A DNA stretch of 64,000 bases from Massilia violaceinigra (GTDB lineage: Bacteria > Pseudomonadota > Gammaproteobacteria > Burkholderiales > Burkholderiaceae_D): contig NZ_CP024608.1 of assembly GCF_002752675.1 (NCBI RefSeq), forward strand, positions 6,076,001-6,140,000, in the 5' to 3' direction. The first letter of the stretch is position 1; every line of letters begins with the position of its first letter. A model generated the notes under the pieces. The model did no database searches, had not been told where the DNA came from, and saw only the letters and a program-made list of their open reading frames with translations. The position numbers were made by a program, and so were the translations under genes. Shown in pieces: positions 44,417-51,828 of this stretch.

Positions 44417-45341
44417 CGTAACTGACCTCGATCATGCGCGCGATTCTTTTGATGCGCAGCACTTTACGGATACGTGGATCGGCGAAGTCGCGCATCAGCG
44501 GCGGGCGTGGCGCGTTGAAGAAGTAGCCCGGGTCGGTGGCGACGATCGACTTGGCCACCAGATCGAGTTCGTCGCGCGAGCTGACGGTCTGGATGACGCA
44601 CGGCGCGTGCGTGATGCCCAGTTCGAGCAGGGCGCAGGTGCGGTGGTAGCCGTTATTGAGCACCAGGCGCCCGCTGTCGTCGTCGCACACGGCGTTGAGA
44701 ATGTTGGCGCTGTAGCCGACCACCAGACCGACCACGCCGGCCACGGTGCCGGAAGCGCGGTAATCGTTCAGCTGGTCCGGGCGCAGCAGCACCGGTTCGT
44801 GAAAGCGGAAATCGGTCGATTCGGACCGGAATACAAAGCGCTTCGAGCCGGCCTCGCGGATATGGACCGGGGCGCGCACTTCGTCGGGCGGAAAGCAGAA
44901 GCGGAACAATGCGGCGGGATCGGGATTGGGGCCCAATTGCGCCTTGAGTTCATCGACGAAGCTGCGCGTGACGTGGTTCTGGCACACCACCATGCGCCCC
45001 AGTTCGACCATCGCGATCCGGGTCGGCAGGCTGTTGAAGGTGCGCGTGTACTGCGAGCTGGCGCACACCTGCTCGGCCAGCGGCAGCATGGCGGCCGGCA
45101 GCGCGGCGCAGTCCAGATGATCGGCGACGCCGGCCTCGGTGCGGGCCAGCTCTTCGTAATACAGGTTGGCAGCGCCCCATTCGCGAATCAGGGCGGGGCG
45201 GATGGCCTCGGGCGATTCGGCGCACAGGTCGTCGGCGAAATCGAGATACTTCTGCAGCGGCGCCTGGCCGAGCAGCCAGAGTTCCTCATGCGTGGGACGT
45301 TCCGGCTTGGCAATAGCTGTCGATGTGTCGAGATTCTGCAT
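44388..45341 (-). CDS. 317-residue partner protein of the peptide exporter
   Basis: Not assignable to a family by eye. Helical N-terminal half (HEELWLLGQAPLQKYLDFADDLC ... YTRTFNSLPTRIAMVELGRM), and a C-terminal domain with LVLNNGYHRTCALLELGITHAPCVI. That N-G-Y-H-R stretch followed by an Ala/Leu helix and a beta strand resembles the ParB/sulfiredoxin fold pattern (ingHhR), but this is only similarity of shape. No signal peptide, so it acts in the cytosol, e.g. on peptide maturation or regulation. A second copy existed (remnant at 46693). Start ATG at 45341; its end overlaps hlyD. Confidence 0.7.
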   Translation of the reverse strand: MQNLDTSTAIAKPERPTHEELWLLGQAPLQKYLDFADDLCAESPEAIRPALIREWGAANLYYEELARTEAGVADHLDCAALPAAMLPLAEQVCASSQYTRTFNSLPTRIAMVELGRMVVCQNHVTRSFVDELKAQLGPNPDPAALFRFCFPPDEVRAPVHIREAGSKRFVFRSESTDFRFHEPVLLRPDQLNDYRASGTVAGVVGLVVGYSANILNAVCDDDSGRLVLNNGYHRTCALLELGITHAPCVIQTVSSRDELDLVAKSIVATDPGYFFNAPRPPLMRDFADPRIRKVLRIKRIARMIEVSYDVRDYFIEE

Positions 45342-45370
45342 TTTGCAACCTCACTTGAGAATTCAGTCCG

Positions 45371-45421
45371 CCGCCGCGTCCGACGGCGGCCTGAAGAAGC
45401 AGTTCCGCCAACTAGCGGAAC
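45371..45421 (-). promoter_or_regulatory. two hairpins between peptide-1 gene and partner gene
   Basis: On the minus-strand transcript, the hairpin GTTCCGC...GCGGAAC (plus-strand arms 45402-45408 and 45415-45421) comes 35 bases after the peptide stop, and CCGCCG...CGGCGG (45371-45376, 45384-45389) follows. The same two hairpins occur at 46859-46910 in the second copy, the first with a compensated pair (T-A to C-G). Likely a partial terminator or RNA-processing site that makes the peptide mRNA more abundant than the exporter mRNA. Confidence 0.6.
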
Positions 45422-45455
45422 AATTGCCCGGCAAAGCGTTCAAGCAGGGAACGCT

Positions 45456-45656
45456 TTACAGCAGCCATCCGAGCAGACCGCCGCGGTTGCGCGACTTGCT
45501 GTCGCAACGGCGGGTTTTGCACTTGTCTTTGCTTTTGCTTTTGCTCTTGCTCTTGCAACGGCTTTTGCTCTTGCTCTTGCTGTGGCATTTCGTGTCGCAA
45601 TGCGATTTGCCACCGCCATACACGTGTTGCAATTCAGTGCTGGTCAGGTTACGCAT
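45456..45656 (-). CDS. GG-leader peptide 1, Lys/Ser/Cys-rich
   Basis: 66 residues from MRNLTSTELQ with AAAGGAGAACATC upstream; the frame open to 45740 is a shadow extension. The leader MRNLTSTELQHVYGG has the double-glycine pattern (L-x-x-x-E-L-x-x-V-x-G-G) of C39-processed bacteriocin precursors. Predicted mature part about 51 residues: starts GKSHCDTKC, then repeated KSKSKSK with five Cys (20, 24, 34, 46, 51), ending GGLLGWLL, which is hydrophobic. Strongly cationic. Too unlike known bacteriocins for me to name a family. Likely exported by the neighbouring PCAT/HlyD pair. Confidence 0.8.
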   Translation of the reverse strand: MRNLTSTELQHVYGGGKSHCDTKCHSKSKSKSRCKSKSKSKSKDKCKTRRCDSKSRNRGGLLGWLL

Positions 45657-45713
45657 GATGTTCTCCTTTAACAAATTGAAACTGGACCAGTGGCAATTCC
45701 CACTCGTCCTCGT

Positions 45714-45737
45714 GCGGACCGCTACGGCCATACTAGG
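45714..45737 (-). promoter_or_regulatory. conserved promoter element of peptide 1 gene
   Basis: GCGGACCGC, five bases, CCATACTAGG on the + strand. On the minus strand this reads CCTAGTATGG then GCGGTCCGC, so TAGTAT may be the -10 box and the 9-base palindrome an operator near the transcript start. The same two blocks with the same spacing lie at 47157-47180 before peptide 2, while the surrounding sequence has drifted. Confidence 0.5.
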
Positions 45738-45837
45738 CACTGACGGACTCTGCAGTTTGATGCGTCACAATCGTGCGGATGAGTGGTTTCAGTCCTTCCC
45801 GACGCACAATTTTGGCAATATATTGCCGCTACGGTCA

Positions 45838-45948
45838 TTCAGTCGCGGCGGCGTTCAAGTCCGAATGCAACGCCAGCCGCAAACTTTCCGCACGCGCCAA
45901 CATCAGCGAGGAACAGGCCTTGCGCGGCACGCTCGAACAGCGCGCCGT
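45838..45948 (+). pseudogene. N-terminal remnant of duplicated RNase H-family gene
   Basis: On the + strand the translated stretch AAFKSECNASRKLSARANISEEQALRGTLEQRA parallels residues 10-42 of the RNase H protein at 47292 (AAYKSELALSRKLAMRNGISDELALRATLEQRA) then stops matching at about 45948 where hlyD-like sequence begins. There is no start codon in a proper place. It marks the right end of the left duplication copy. Confidence 0.75.
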
Positions 45949-46692
45949 GGCCCGCTTGAGCGGCATGTCGTTCAGCTCGCCCTCCAGCGCCATGCGCTCG
46001 CGGCCCAGCGCCGACAGGGCCCGTTCCAGCGTGCGCAGCTTGCCGGCCTGGTCGAGCGTCGCTTCGGCGGCGCTTTGCACCTGCTGGGCCGAGATGAAGC
46101 CGCGCGCCTTGAGTTCCTCGAGGCGTTTTTCAGATTCGCCGGCCAGGGCCAAGCGGCGCTTCTGCAGGGCGATTTCCTGGACCATGCTGTCCTGCTCGGC
46201 GCGGGCGGCGGCGATGCGTTCGCTCAGCGCGGCGCGCTGCTGCGCAAACGATTCGGCGGCGCGCGCATGTTCGGCATCGAGGCTGGCGCGCTGCGCTTCC
46301 AGTTCAAGCGCCAGCTGGGCATTGGTCTCGCCCACGGCCACGCTGCGCTCTTCGCCCGACAGCGCCACCAGCGCCTGCCCGGCGGCCACTTCGTCGCCCT
46401 CGCGCACCATGAGCCGGGTGGCCACGCCGACGCGCGGCGAGAATACGCGGATCATGCCCTGCTCGGGGATCAGCCAGCCGGCCACCCGCGCCTTCCTGGT
46501 GTAGCTGGCCATGACCAGCGCGCCCACGATGGCGGCGACGATCAGCAGCGAGGCGGCGGCGAACAGGCGGTGGGACAGGCGCGGCCTGATCGCGACCGTG
46601 CCTAGCCAGCGCGTCTGCTGTTCGCTCAGCACCTGCGGCCGGAACAGCGGCCGCTCCGCCACGGTCGGCACCCGGTCGGTGTCGGCGCTCAT
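45949..46692 (-). pseudogene. truncated duplicate of hlyD (first 250 codons)
   Basis: From MSADTDRVPTVAERPLFRPQ the translation follows the full HlyD closely (FRPQVLSEQQTRWLGTVAIRPRL, then KARVAGWLIPEQGMIRV) up to ELNDMPLK, which is K252 of the full protein; it then enters the RNase H remnant and continues nonsense (RATARCSSVPRK). It therefore lacks the second lipoyl half and the C-terminal domain and cannot work as an adaptor. ORF length alone (to 45835) would hide this. Confidence 0.85.
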
Positions 46693-46829
46693 CCTGCTCT
46701 TCGATGAAGTAGTCGCGCACGTCGACACTGACTTCGATCACCCGCGCGACCTTTTTGATGCGCATCTGCTTGCGAATGCGCGGCCCTGTCCAGAATCTCG
46801 ACGGGACCTGTAGGCTTGAGTTCGTGCAT
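46693..46829 (-). pseudogene. collapsed duplicate of the 317-residue partner gene
   Basis: The start region (MHELKPTGPVEILD from ATG at 46829, with the same GAGGTTGCAAC leader as the intact gene) is joined directly to the C-terminal end (PRIRKQMRIKKVARVIEVSVDVRDYFIEE), which is in a different frame. About 250 internal codons are missing and the natural stop after FIEE is lost. Clearly a broken copy of the gene at 44388. Confidence 0.8.
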
Positions 46830-46858
46830 GTTGCAACCTCATCTAAGGAATCAGCCAG

Positions 46859-46910
46859 CCGCCGCGTCCGACGGCGGGCTGAACGAATCGGCTCCGCTAA
46901 CTGACGGAGC
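46859..46910 (-). promoter_or_regulatory. two hairpins after peptide-2 gene (copy of 45371-45421)
   Basis: CCGCCG...CGGCGG (46859-46864 and 46872-46877) and GCTCCG...CGGAGC (46891-46896 and 46905-46910). Compared with copy 1, the second stem has a T-A to C-G change on both arms, so pairing is kept although the sequence changed. That is the signature of a selected RNA structure. Confidence 0.6.
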
Positions 46911-46944
46911 GTCTATCCGGCATGGCGTTCAGCCAGGCTGCAAA

Positions 46945-47100
46945 TTACTTGCAGCTGTGGCTTTTGCTATGCGATTTGCTGCAGCTTTTGCTCTTGCTCT
47001 TGCTCTTGCAGGGGCCTTTACCCTTGCCTTTGCTCTTGCTGCATTGGTCTTTGCCACCGCCATAAACGTGCTGCAGTTCAGTGCTGATTAAGTTACGCAT
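46945..47100 (-). CDS. GG-leader peptide 2, Lys/Ser/Gly/Cys-rich
   Basis: 51 residues; start ATG at 47100 with AAAGGAGAGCACC before it. The leader MRNLISTELQHVYGG differs from peptide 1 at one residue, and the double-glycine pattern is intact. The mature part begins GKDQCSKSKGKGKG and has four Cys (20, 31, 40, 50), ending KSHSCK, without the hydrophobic tail of peptide 1. It has no functional neighbours of its own (partner and HlyD copies are broken), so it would depend on the intact exporter at 40935-44416. Kept open for 51 codons beside decayed genes, so probably still selected. Confidence 0.78.
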   Translation of the reverse strand: MRNLISTELQHVYGGGKDQCSKSKGKGKGPCKSKSKSKSCSKSHSKSHSCK

Positions 47101-47156
47101 GGTGCTCTCCTTTGCTAGATTTAAACTGAGTAAAGGGCAAAGCCCCTCACCCGCTT

Positions 47157-47180
47157 GCGGACCGCTTAAACCATACTAGG
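47157..47180 (-). promoter_or_regulatory. conserved promoter element of peptide 2 gene
   Basis: Same GCGGACCGC, five bases, CCATACTAGG arrangement as at 45714-45737, at nearly the same distance from the peptide start (57 bases here and 57 there). Confidence 0.5.
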
Positions 47181-47291
47181 TAGCGATAATGGGCCGGGTT
47201 TGATGTGTCACAAGGGTGGCGGCGAGTGCGCGCGCATCGCCCGCGCCGCCGCTTTGTTCAAAAACAGGGCGATTGCGGTTATGCTGTCACC

Positions 47292-47966
47292 ATGATTGAC
47301 ATGACTCAATTGCTTGCCGCCGCATACAAGTCCGAACTGGCCCTCAGCCGCAAGCTCGCCATGCGCAACGGAATCAGCGACGAACTGGCCTTGCGCGCAA
47401 CGCTGGAGCAGCGCGCCGGCGCGCAGGGCCTGCCGCATTTGCTCAACGAGCGCGCCGCGCTGCGGGCCGCCGAACAGTCACGCGCAGCCGCACGCGCCGC
47501 ACAGCAGGCCAGCGCGCGCCGCGTGCGCATGGCCAGGCACGACGGCCCGCCGAGCCCCTGGCGCGCCTGGTTCGACGGTTCGGCCCATCCCAATCCGGGA
47601 CGCTGCGGCATCGGCGCCGTGCTGACCGGCCCCGTTGGTGAGCGCGTCGAGATTTCGCGGGCGGCCGGCTACGGCAACAGCAGCGAAGCCGAATACCGCG
47701 CACTGATCGCGGTGCTCGAAGCGGCGCTGCACGCCGGCGCGCGCGGACTGACGGTGCATGGCGACAGCCGGGTCGTGATCGACGACGTCAACGGCCCGGA
47801 CGGGGCGGCGGCATCCTCGCTGCGGGCCTACCGCGCGCAGGCGCTGGACCTGCTCGGCCAGTTGGACGAGGTCTGCGTGCGCTGGCTGCCGCGCCAGAAA
47901 AACCAGGCCGCCGACGCCCTGTCGCAGCGCGCCGCCGCAGCCTGCCTGGCGCCGGAAGTGGCATAA
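47292..47966 (+). CDS. RNase H-family protein with N-terminal extension
   Basis: 224 residues. The RNase H fold (about 90-215) has the catalytic set: D95 (WFDGSAHPNPG), a Glu in SSEAEYRAL (134), D158 (VHGDSRVVIDD) and the last Asp in NQAADALSQRA. The first 85 residues are a helical, Ala/Arg-rich extension, the part that was also duplicated. It cleaves RNA in RNA-DNA hybrids; proteins of this type with an extension are found beside many chromosomal loci and are not known as export partners. ATG at 47292 or 47280; no clear ribosome site distinguishes them. It diverges from the peptide 2 promoter. Confidence 0.82.
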   Translation: MIDMTQLLAAAYKSELALSRKLAMRNGISDELALRATLEQRAGAQGLPHLLNERAALRAAEQSRAAARAAQQASARRVRMARHDGPPSPWRAWFDGSAHPNPGRCGIGAVLTGPVGERVEISRAAGYGNSSEAEYRALIAVLEAALHAGARGLTVHGDSRVVIDDVNGPDGAAASSLRAYRAQALDLLGQLDEVCVRWLPRQKNQAADALSQRAAAACLAPEVA

Positions 47967-47998
47967 TCGCGCTCCCACAAGTAACCCATGCCCATGCG

Positions 47999-48646
47999 AT
48001 GACCGACGACGAACTCACTCTTTGGCAGCCACGCCTGCAGGCCCTGGCCGGCGCCGCCTGCGGCGACGACGGCGCCCACGACATCAATCACCTGCACCGC
48101 GTGTGGCGCAATGCGCAGGCGCTGCTGGCCAGCCACCCGGAAGCCGATGCGCTGGCCGTGATGGCGGCATGCTATCTGCATGACCTGGTCAACCTGCCCA
48201 AGAATCACCCGGAGCGCAGCATGGCGTCGCGCCGCTCGGCCGAACTGGCGCGGCGCGAGCTGGCCGCCCTCGACTTCCCGGCCGCGAAGCTGGACGCGGT
48301 GGCGCACGCCATTGAAACGCACAGTTTCTCGGCGGCGCTGCCGCCCCACAGCATCGAAGCGAAGCTGGTGCAGGATGCCGACCGCCTCGACGCCCTCGGC
48401 GCCGTGGGCCTGGCGCGCCTGTTTTACATCGCCGGCCAGATGGGCAGCGCGCTGGCCCACCCCAGCGACCCGCTGCCCGGAACGCGCGAACTCGACGACC
48501 GCGCATACGCGCTCGACCATATAGAAGTCAAGCTGGCCAAACTGCCAGCCATGATGCAGACCGCCGCCGGCCGCGCGCTGGGGGAAGCGCGCATGGCGCA
48601 GCTGACCACCTTCCGCGCCGCCTTCGCGCAGGAATGGGCACTGTAG
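47999..48646 (+). CDS. HD-domain phosphohydrolase (YedJ-like)
   Basis: 215 residues. The HD metal site is visible: H27/H31 in GAHDINHLHRV, HD 61-62 in YLHDLVNLPKN, and D in VQDADRLDALGAVGLARLFY. That last D-A-D-x-L-x-A-L-G stretch is typical of the YedJ/YpgQ HD group acting on nucleotides. Starts 32 bases after the RNase H stop on the same strand, so possibly co-transcribed. Confidence 0.85.
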   Translation: MTDDELTLWQPRLQALAGAACGDDGAHDINHLHRVWRNAQALLASHPEADALAVMAACYLHDLVNLPKNHPERSMASRRSAELARRELAALDFPAAKLDAVAHAIETHSFSAALPPHSIEAKLVQDADRLDALGAVGLARLFYIAGQMGSALAHPSDPLPGTRELDDRAYALDHIEVKLAKLPAMMQTAAGRALGEARMAQLTTFRAAFAQEWAL

Positions 48647-48726
48647 GAACTGCCGCGTTCGTACGGGGGGCGTAGTGCGTTAAGATAGGGCATCGCCCAT
48701 TCGCGCCCGGCCCCGGGCTTTTCTCC

Positions 48727-49971
48727 ATGAGCAGCAGCCCCGCCGCCGCACCCGCCTCCCCCGCTTCTCCGGGCAACCTCAATTTCGTGCTGGTCGCCGT
48801 CTTCATCGACATGCTCGGCATCGGCATGATCGTGCCCGTCATGCCGGCGCTGGTGGGCCAGTTCGTCAATGGGCGCGACGAGCAGGCGTTCTGGTTCGGC
48901 GTGCTGGCGACGCTGTTCGGGCTGTTGCAGTTCATCTTCATGCCCATGCTCGGCGCCATCAGCGACCGTGTGGGGCGCCGTCCGGTAATGCTCTATTCGA
49001 TGGCCGGGATGTGCCTCAATTTCCTGGCCACCGCCTGGGCGCCGAGCCTGGCCTTCCTGTTCATCGGCCGCGTGATCGGCGGCGTATCCTCGGCCAGCAT
49101 GTCGGTCGCCTCGGCCTATGCTTCCGACATATCGACCCCCGAGACGCGCGCCAAAAGCTTCGGCAAGGTGGGCGCCGCCTTCGGCCTGGGGTTCATCGGC
49201 GGTCCGGCGCTGGGCGGCGCGTTGGGCGAAATTAACCTGCAACTGCCGTTCTACGTGGCCGCCGCCCTGTGCGCCGCCAACTTCGTCTACGGTTACATCG
49301 CCGTGCCCGAATCGCTGCCGCTGTCGCGCCGGTCGGCGTTTTCGATCGCCAAGATCAATCCTTTCTCATCCCTGCGCAGACTGTTGCGCCGCACCGACAT
49401 CCGCGGCGTGGTGATCGTCTATGCCCTGTCCACCTTCGCCCATATGATGCTGCAGTCGACCTGGGTGCTGTACACCACCTTCCGCTTCAACTGGAGCCCG
49501 GGCGACAACGGCGCCGCCATGTTCTGCGTGGGCCTGGCGGCGGCCGTGGTGCAGGCCGGCCTGCTGGGCATGCTGATGAAGCGCTTCGGCGAGGTGCGCC
49601 TGACGCTGCTCGGCCTGGCGTCGGGCTGCATCACCTACGTGCTGTACGGCCTGGCCACCCAGGGCTGGATGATGTATGTATTTATTTTGTGCAACTTGTT
49701 GGCGTTTACCACCGCACCTGCGCTGCAGAGCATCATTTCGCGCGGGTCGGACGTGAATGGCCAGGGTGAACTGATGGGTTCGCTTCAATCGATCAGCAGC
49801 CTGGGCGTCGTGTTCATGCCGCTGCTGGGCACGGCCATCCTGGGCCTGGCGAGCCACCTGCCGCCGCAGGACTGGCGCATCGGCAGCACCTTTTTCCTGT
49901 GCGCGGCGATGCAGGCGGTGGCGATCGGCGTTGCACTTTTCTATTTCAAATCACATCGGATGCGCACGTGA
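48727..49971 (+). CDS. MFS transporter, TetA/TCR-like
   Basis: 414 residues with twelve helices. Motif A GAISDRVGRRPVML between helices 2 and 3 is textbook for the drug:H+ antiporter family, and the N-terminal FIDMLGIGMIVPVMPAL and AASAYASDIS-type segment (VASAYASDISTPETRAKSFG, motif B/C region) match tetracycline/TCR-like antiporters. Likely a drug or metabolite exporter; substrate not predictable. Stands alone on the + strand. Confidence 0.87.
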   Translation: MSSSPAAAPASPASPGNLNFVLVAVFIDMLGIGMIVPVMPALVGQFVNGRDEQAFWFGVLATLFGLLQFIFMPMLGAISDRVGRRPVMLYSMAGMCLNFLATAWAPSLAFLFIGRVIGGVSSASMSVASAYASDISTPETRAKSFGKVGAAFGLGFIGGPALGGALGEINLQLPFYVAAALCAANFVYGYIAVPESLPLSRRSAFSIAKINPFSSLRRLLRRTDIRGVVIVYALSTFAHMMLQSTWVLYTTFRFNWSPGDNGAAMFCVGLAAAVVQAGLLGMLMKRFGEVRLTLLGLASGCITYVLYGLATQGWMMYVFILCNLLAFTTAPALQSIISRGSDVNGQGELMGSLQSISSLGVVFMPLLGTAILGLASHLPPQDWRIGSTFFLCAAMQAVAIGVALFYFKSHRMRT

Positions 49972-49996
49972 GGCAGGCATGCGCTAGAATTGGCCA

Positions 49997-50830
49997 ATGG
50001 GCAAAACCTCTATTCGCAGCGCGACGCGCGCAGCCGCGTTTGTCATTGCCGTCCTCGCAGCCGGTGCCAGCGCGCCTGCGCTGGCCAACTGCGAGCAACC
50101 GTTCCTGGCGCCGGTCGCGCCCACGGGACTGAGCGTGAGCATCAGCGGCGAGTCGATCAGCGGCATCTATCCGGACCTGCTGCGCAGCGTCAGTGCGAAA
50201 AGCCCCTGCAAGTTCACGTTTTCGGTGGTGCCGCGGGCGCGCCAGGAAGCCATGTTCGAAGCCGGCAAATCGCACCTGCTGATGCCCGCCGTGCGCACCC
50301 CGCGCCGCGACCAGCTCGGCTACTTCGTCCCCGTGATCGGCACCCGCGCCACCCTGCTGTCGATCGACAGCAAGCGCGCGCCGGTGCGCTCGATCCGTGA
50401 CCTGCTCGCGCGCAAGGAGCTGCGCGTGGTGCTGGTGCGCGGTTTCGACTACGGCGACGCCTACCTGGACATGATCGATCAATTGTCGGCCCAGGGCCGC
50501 CTGCTGCTGGAAAAGGACGCCGCCGCGGTGGCGCGCGTGCTCGACGCCGGCTTTGCCGACGTGACGCTGATGGCGCCGACCGTGCTTGCCGGCGCCATCC
50601 TGGAAGACAAGCGCTTTACGTGGATGATGCCCAAGCTGCGCATCGAGCCGCTCGAGGAGCTGCCGTGGGGCGAAAGCGGCATCTACATCTCCAGGCAGAC
50701 CGTCACGGCGAGCGACCGCAACGCGCTCCAGAACCTGTTCGCGGCCGCCGTCAAATCGGGCGCCGTGTACGAGAGCCTCAAGCGCTACTACCCGGCCGCC
50801 ATCCTGGCTGGCGGCGTGCGCCCGCGCTGA
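49997..50830 (+). CDS. periplasmic solute-binding protein, SBP_bac_3-like
   Basis: 277 residues. Signal peptide ends ALA-NCEQPF. The mature part has the two-lobe order of amino-acid-type solute binders: ISGIYPDLLRSVSAKSP, RARQEAMFEAGKSHLLMP, and a return strand LRVVLVRGFDYGDAYLDMIDQL. No cognate ABC membrane or ATPase genes lie next to it, so it may act as a sensor or as an orphan binder. Start 49997 (ATG) directly after a short gap following the MFS gene (25 bases), hence possibly in one operon. Confidence 0.75.
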   Translation: MGKTSIRSATRAAAFVIAVLAAGASAPALANCEQPFLAPVAPTGLSVSISGESISGIYPDLLRSVSAKSPCKFTFSVVPRARQEAMFEAGKSHLLMPAVRTPRRDQLGYFVPVIGTRATLLSIDSKRAPVRSIRDLLARKELRVVLVRGFDYGDAYLDMIDQLSAQGRLLLEKDAAAVARVLDAGFADVTLMAPTVLAGAILEDKRFTWMMPKLRIEPLEELPWGESGIYISRQTVTASDRNALQNLFAAAVKSGAVYESLKRYYPAAILAGGVRPR

Positions 50831-50947
50831 GCCGCGCCGCCAGGCCGACTATTTTTTAGCGCATTGACCATCCGGGCGACGGAAAGCGCTGCACAGGCGC
50901 AGCGCGCCGTTATAATTGCCCATCGTTTTTAAAACAGGTTGAAGCCC

Positions 50948-51811
50948 GTGTCCGATCGCATAAAAGTCATTCCCCAGTATTTCATTCCGAAGCAAGGCCT
51001 GACCCGGTTCGCGGGCCGCGTCGCCGGCCATCAGGGCGGCCAGTACACGACCACCCTGATCCGCTGGTTCGTGGGCCAGTACGGCGTGAACATGGAGGAA
51101 GCGGCCAATCCGGACATCGCCAGCTACGCCAGCTTCAACGAATTTTTCACCCGTCCGCTGCGCCCGGGCGCGCGCCCGCTGGCCAAGGCCGATTTCGTGT
51201 GCCCGGTGGACGGCGCGATCAGCCAGTTCGGCAGCATCGACGACGACCAGATCTTCCAGGCCAAGGGCCACAAGTTCAGCACCACGGCCCTGGTCGGGGG
51301 CGACGCGGCGCTGGCGGCCGAGTTTCAGCACGGCAGTTTCGCCAACCTGTACCTGAGTCCCAAGGATTACCACCGCCTGCACATGCCGTGCGACGGGCGC
51401 CTCACGCGCATGATCTACGTTCCCGGCGCGCTGTTTTCGGTGAACCCGACCACCGCGCGCGGCATTCCCGGCCTGTTCGCGCGCAATGAGCGCGTGGTGT
51501 GCGTGTTCGATTCAAAAGTGCATGGCACCTTCGTGCTCACCTTGGTGGGCGCCACCATCGTCGGCAGCATGGCCACGGTGTGGCACGGGCTGGTGAACCC
51601 GCCGCGTCCGGGCGTGGTCAAGGAATGGCGTTACGACGACCAGAACATCGTGCTCAAGAAAGGCGACGAGATGGGCCGCTTCCTGCTTGGCTCGACCATC
51701 GTCATGCTGTTCAAGAAAGACACCATCGCCTTCAATCCCGAATGGGCGCCCGAGCGCTCCGTGCGGCTGGGTGAAGCGATGGGCAACAAGCCGGCCGCCA
51801 AACGCGCCTGA
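50948..51811 (+). CDS. psd: phosphatidylserine decarboxylase proenzyme
   Basis: 287 residues from the GTG at 50948 (CAGGTTGA before it); the family start MSDRxxVxPQYxxPKQ supports this over the TTG at 50939. Self-cleaving serine of the LGST motif is S249 in FLLGSTIVML, which becomes the pyruvoyl group. Also visible: DYHRLHMP, catalytic Asp/His pair in the central part, and the NPTTARGIPGLFARNERVV block. It makes phosphatidylethanolamine from phosphatidylserine at the inner membrane, a housekeeping function. Confidence 0.95.
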   Translation: MSDRIKVIPQYFIPKQGLTRFAGRVAGHQGGQYTTTLIRWFVGQYGVNMEEAANPDIASYASFNEFFTRPLRPGARPLAKADFVCPVDGAISQFGSIDDDQIFQAKGHKFSTTALVGGDAALAAEFQHGSFANLYLSPKDYHRLHMPCDGRLTRMIYVPGALFSVNPTTARGIPGLFARNERVVCVFDSKVHGTFVLTLVGATIVGSMATVWHGLVNPPRPGVVKEWRYDDQNIVLKKGDEMGRFLLGSTIVMLFKKDTIAFNPEWAPERSVRLGEAMGNKPAAKRA

Positions 51812-51828
51812 TTTCACGAGAGAGCGCC

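Noticed and set aside
45835..45948. C-terminal tail of the second HlyD-like frame as a real domain
   Set aside because: On the opposite strand this is the RNase H remnant; the tail is nonsense past the duplication breakpoint.
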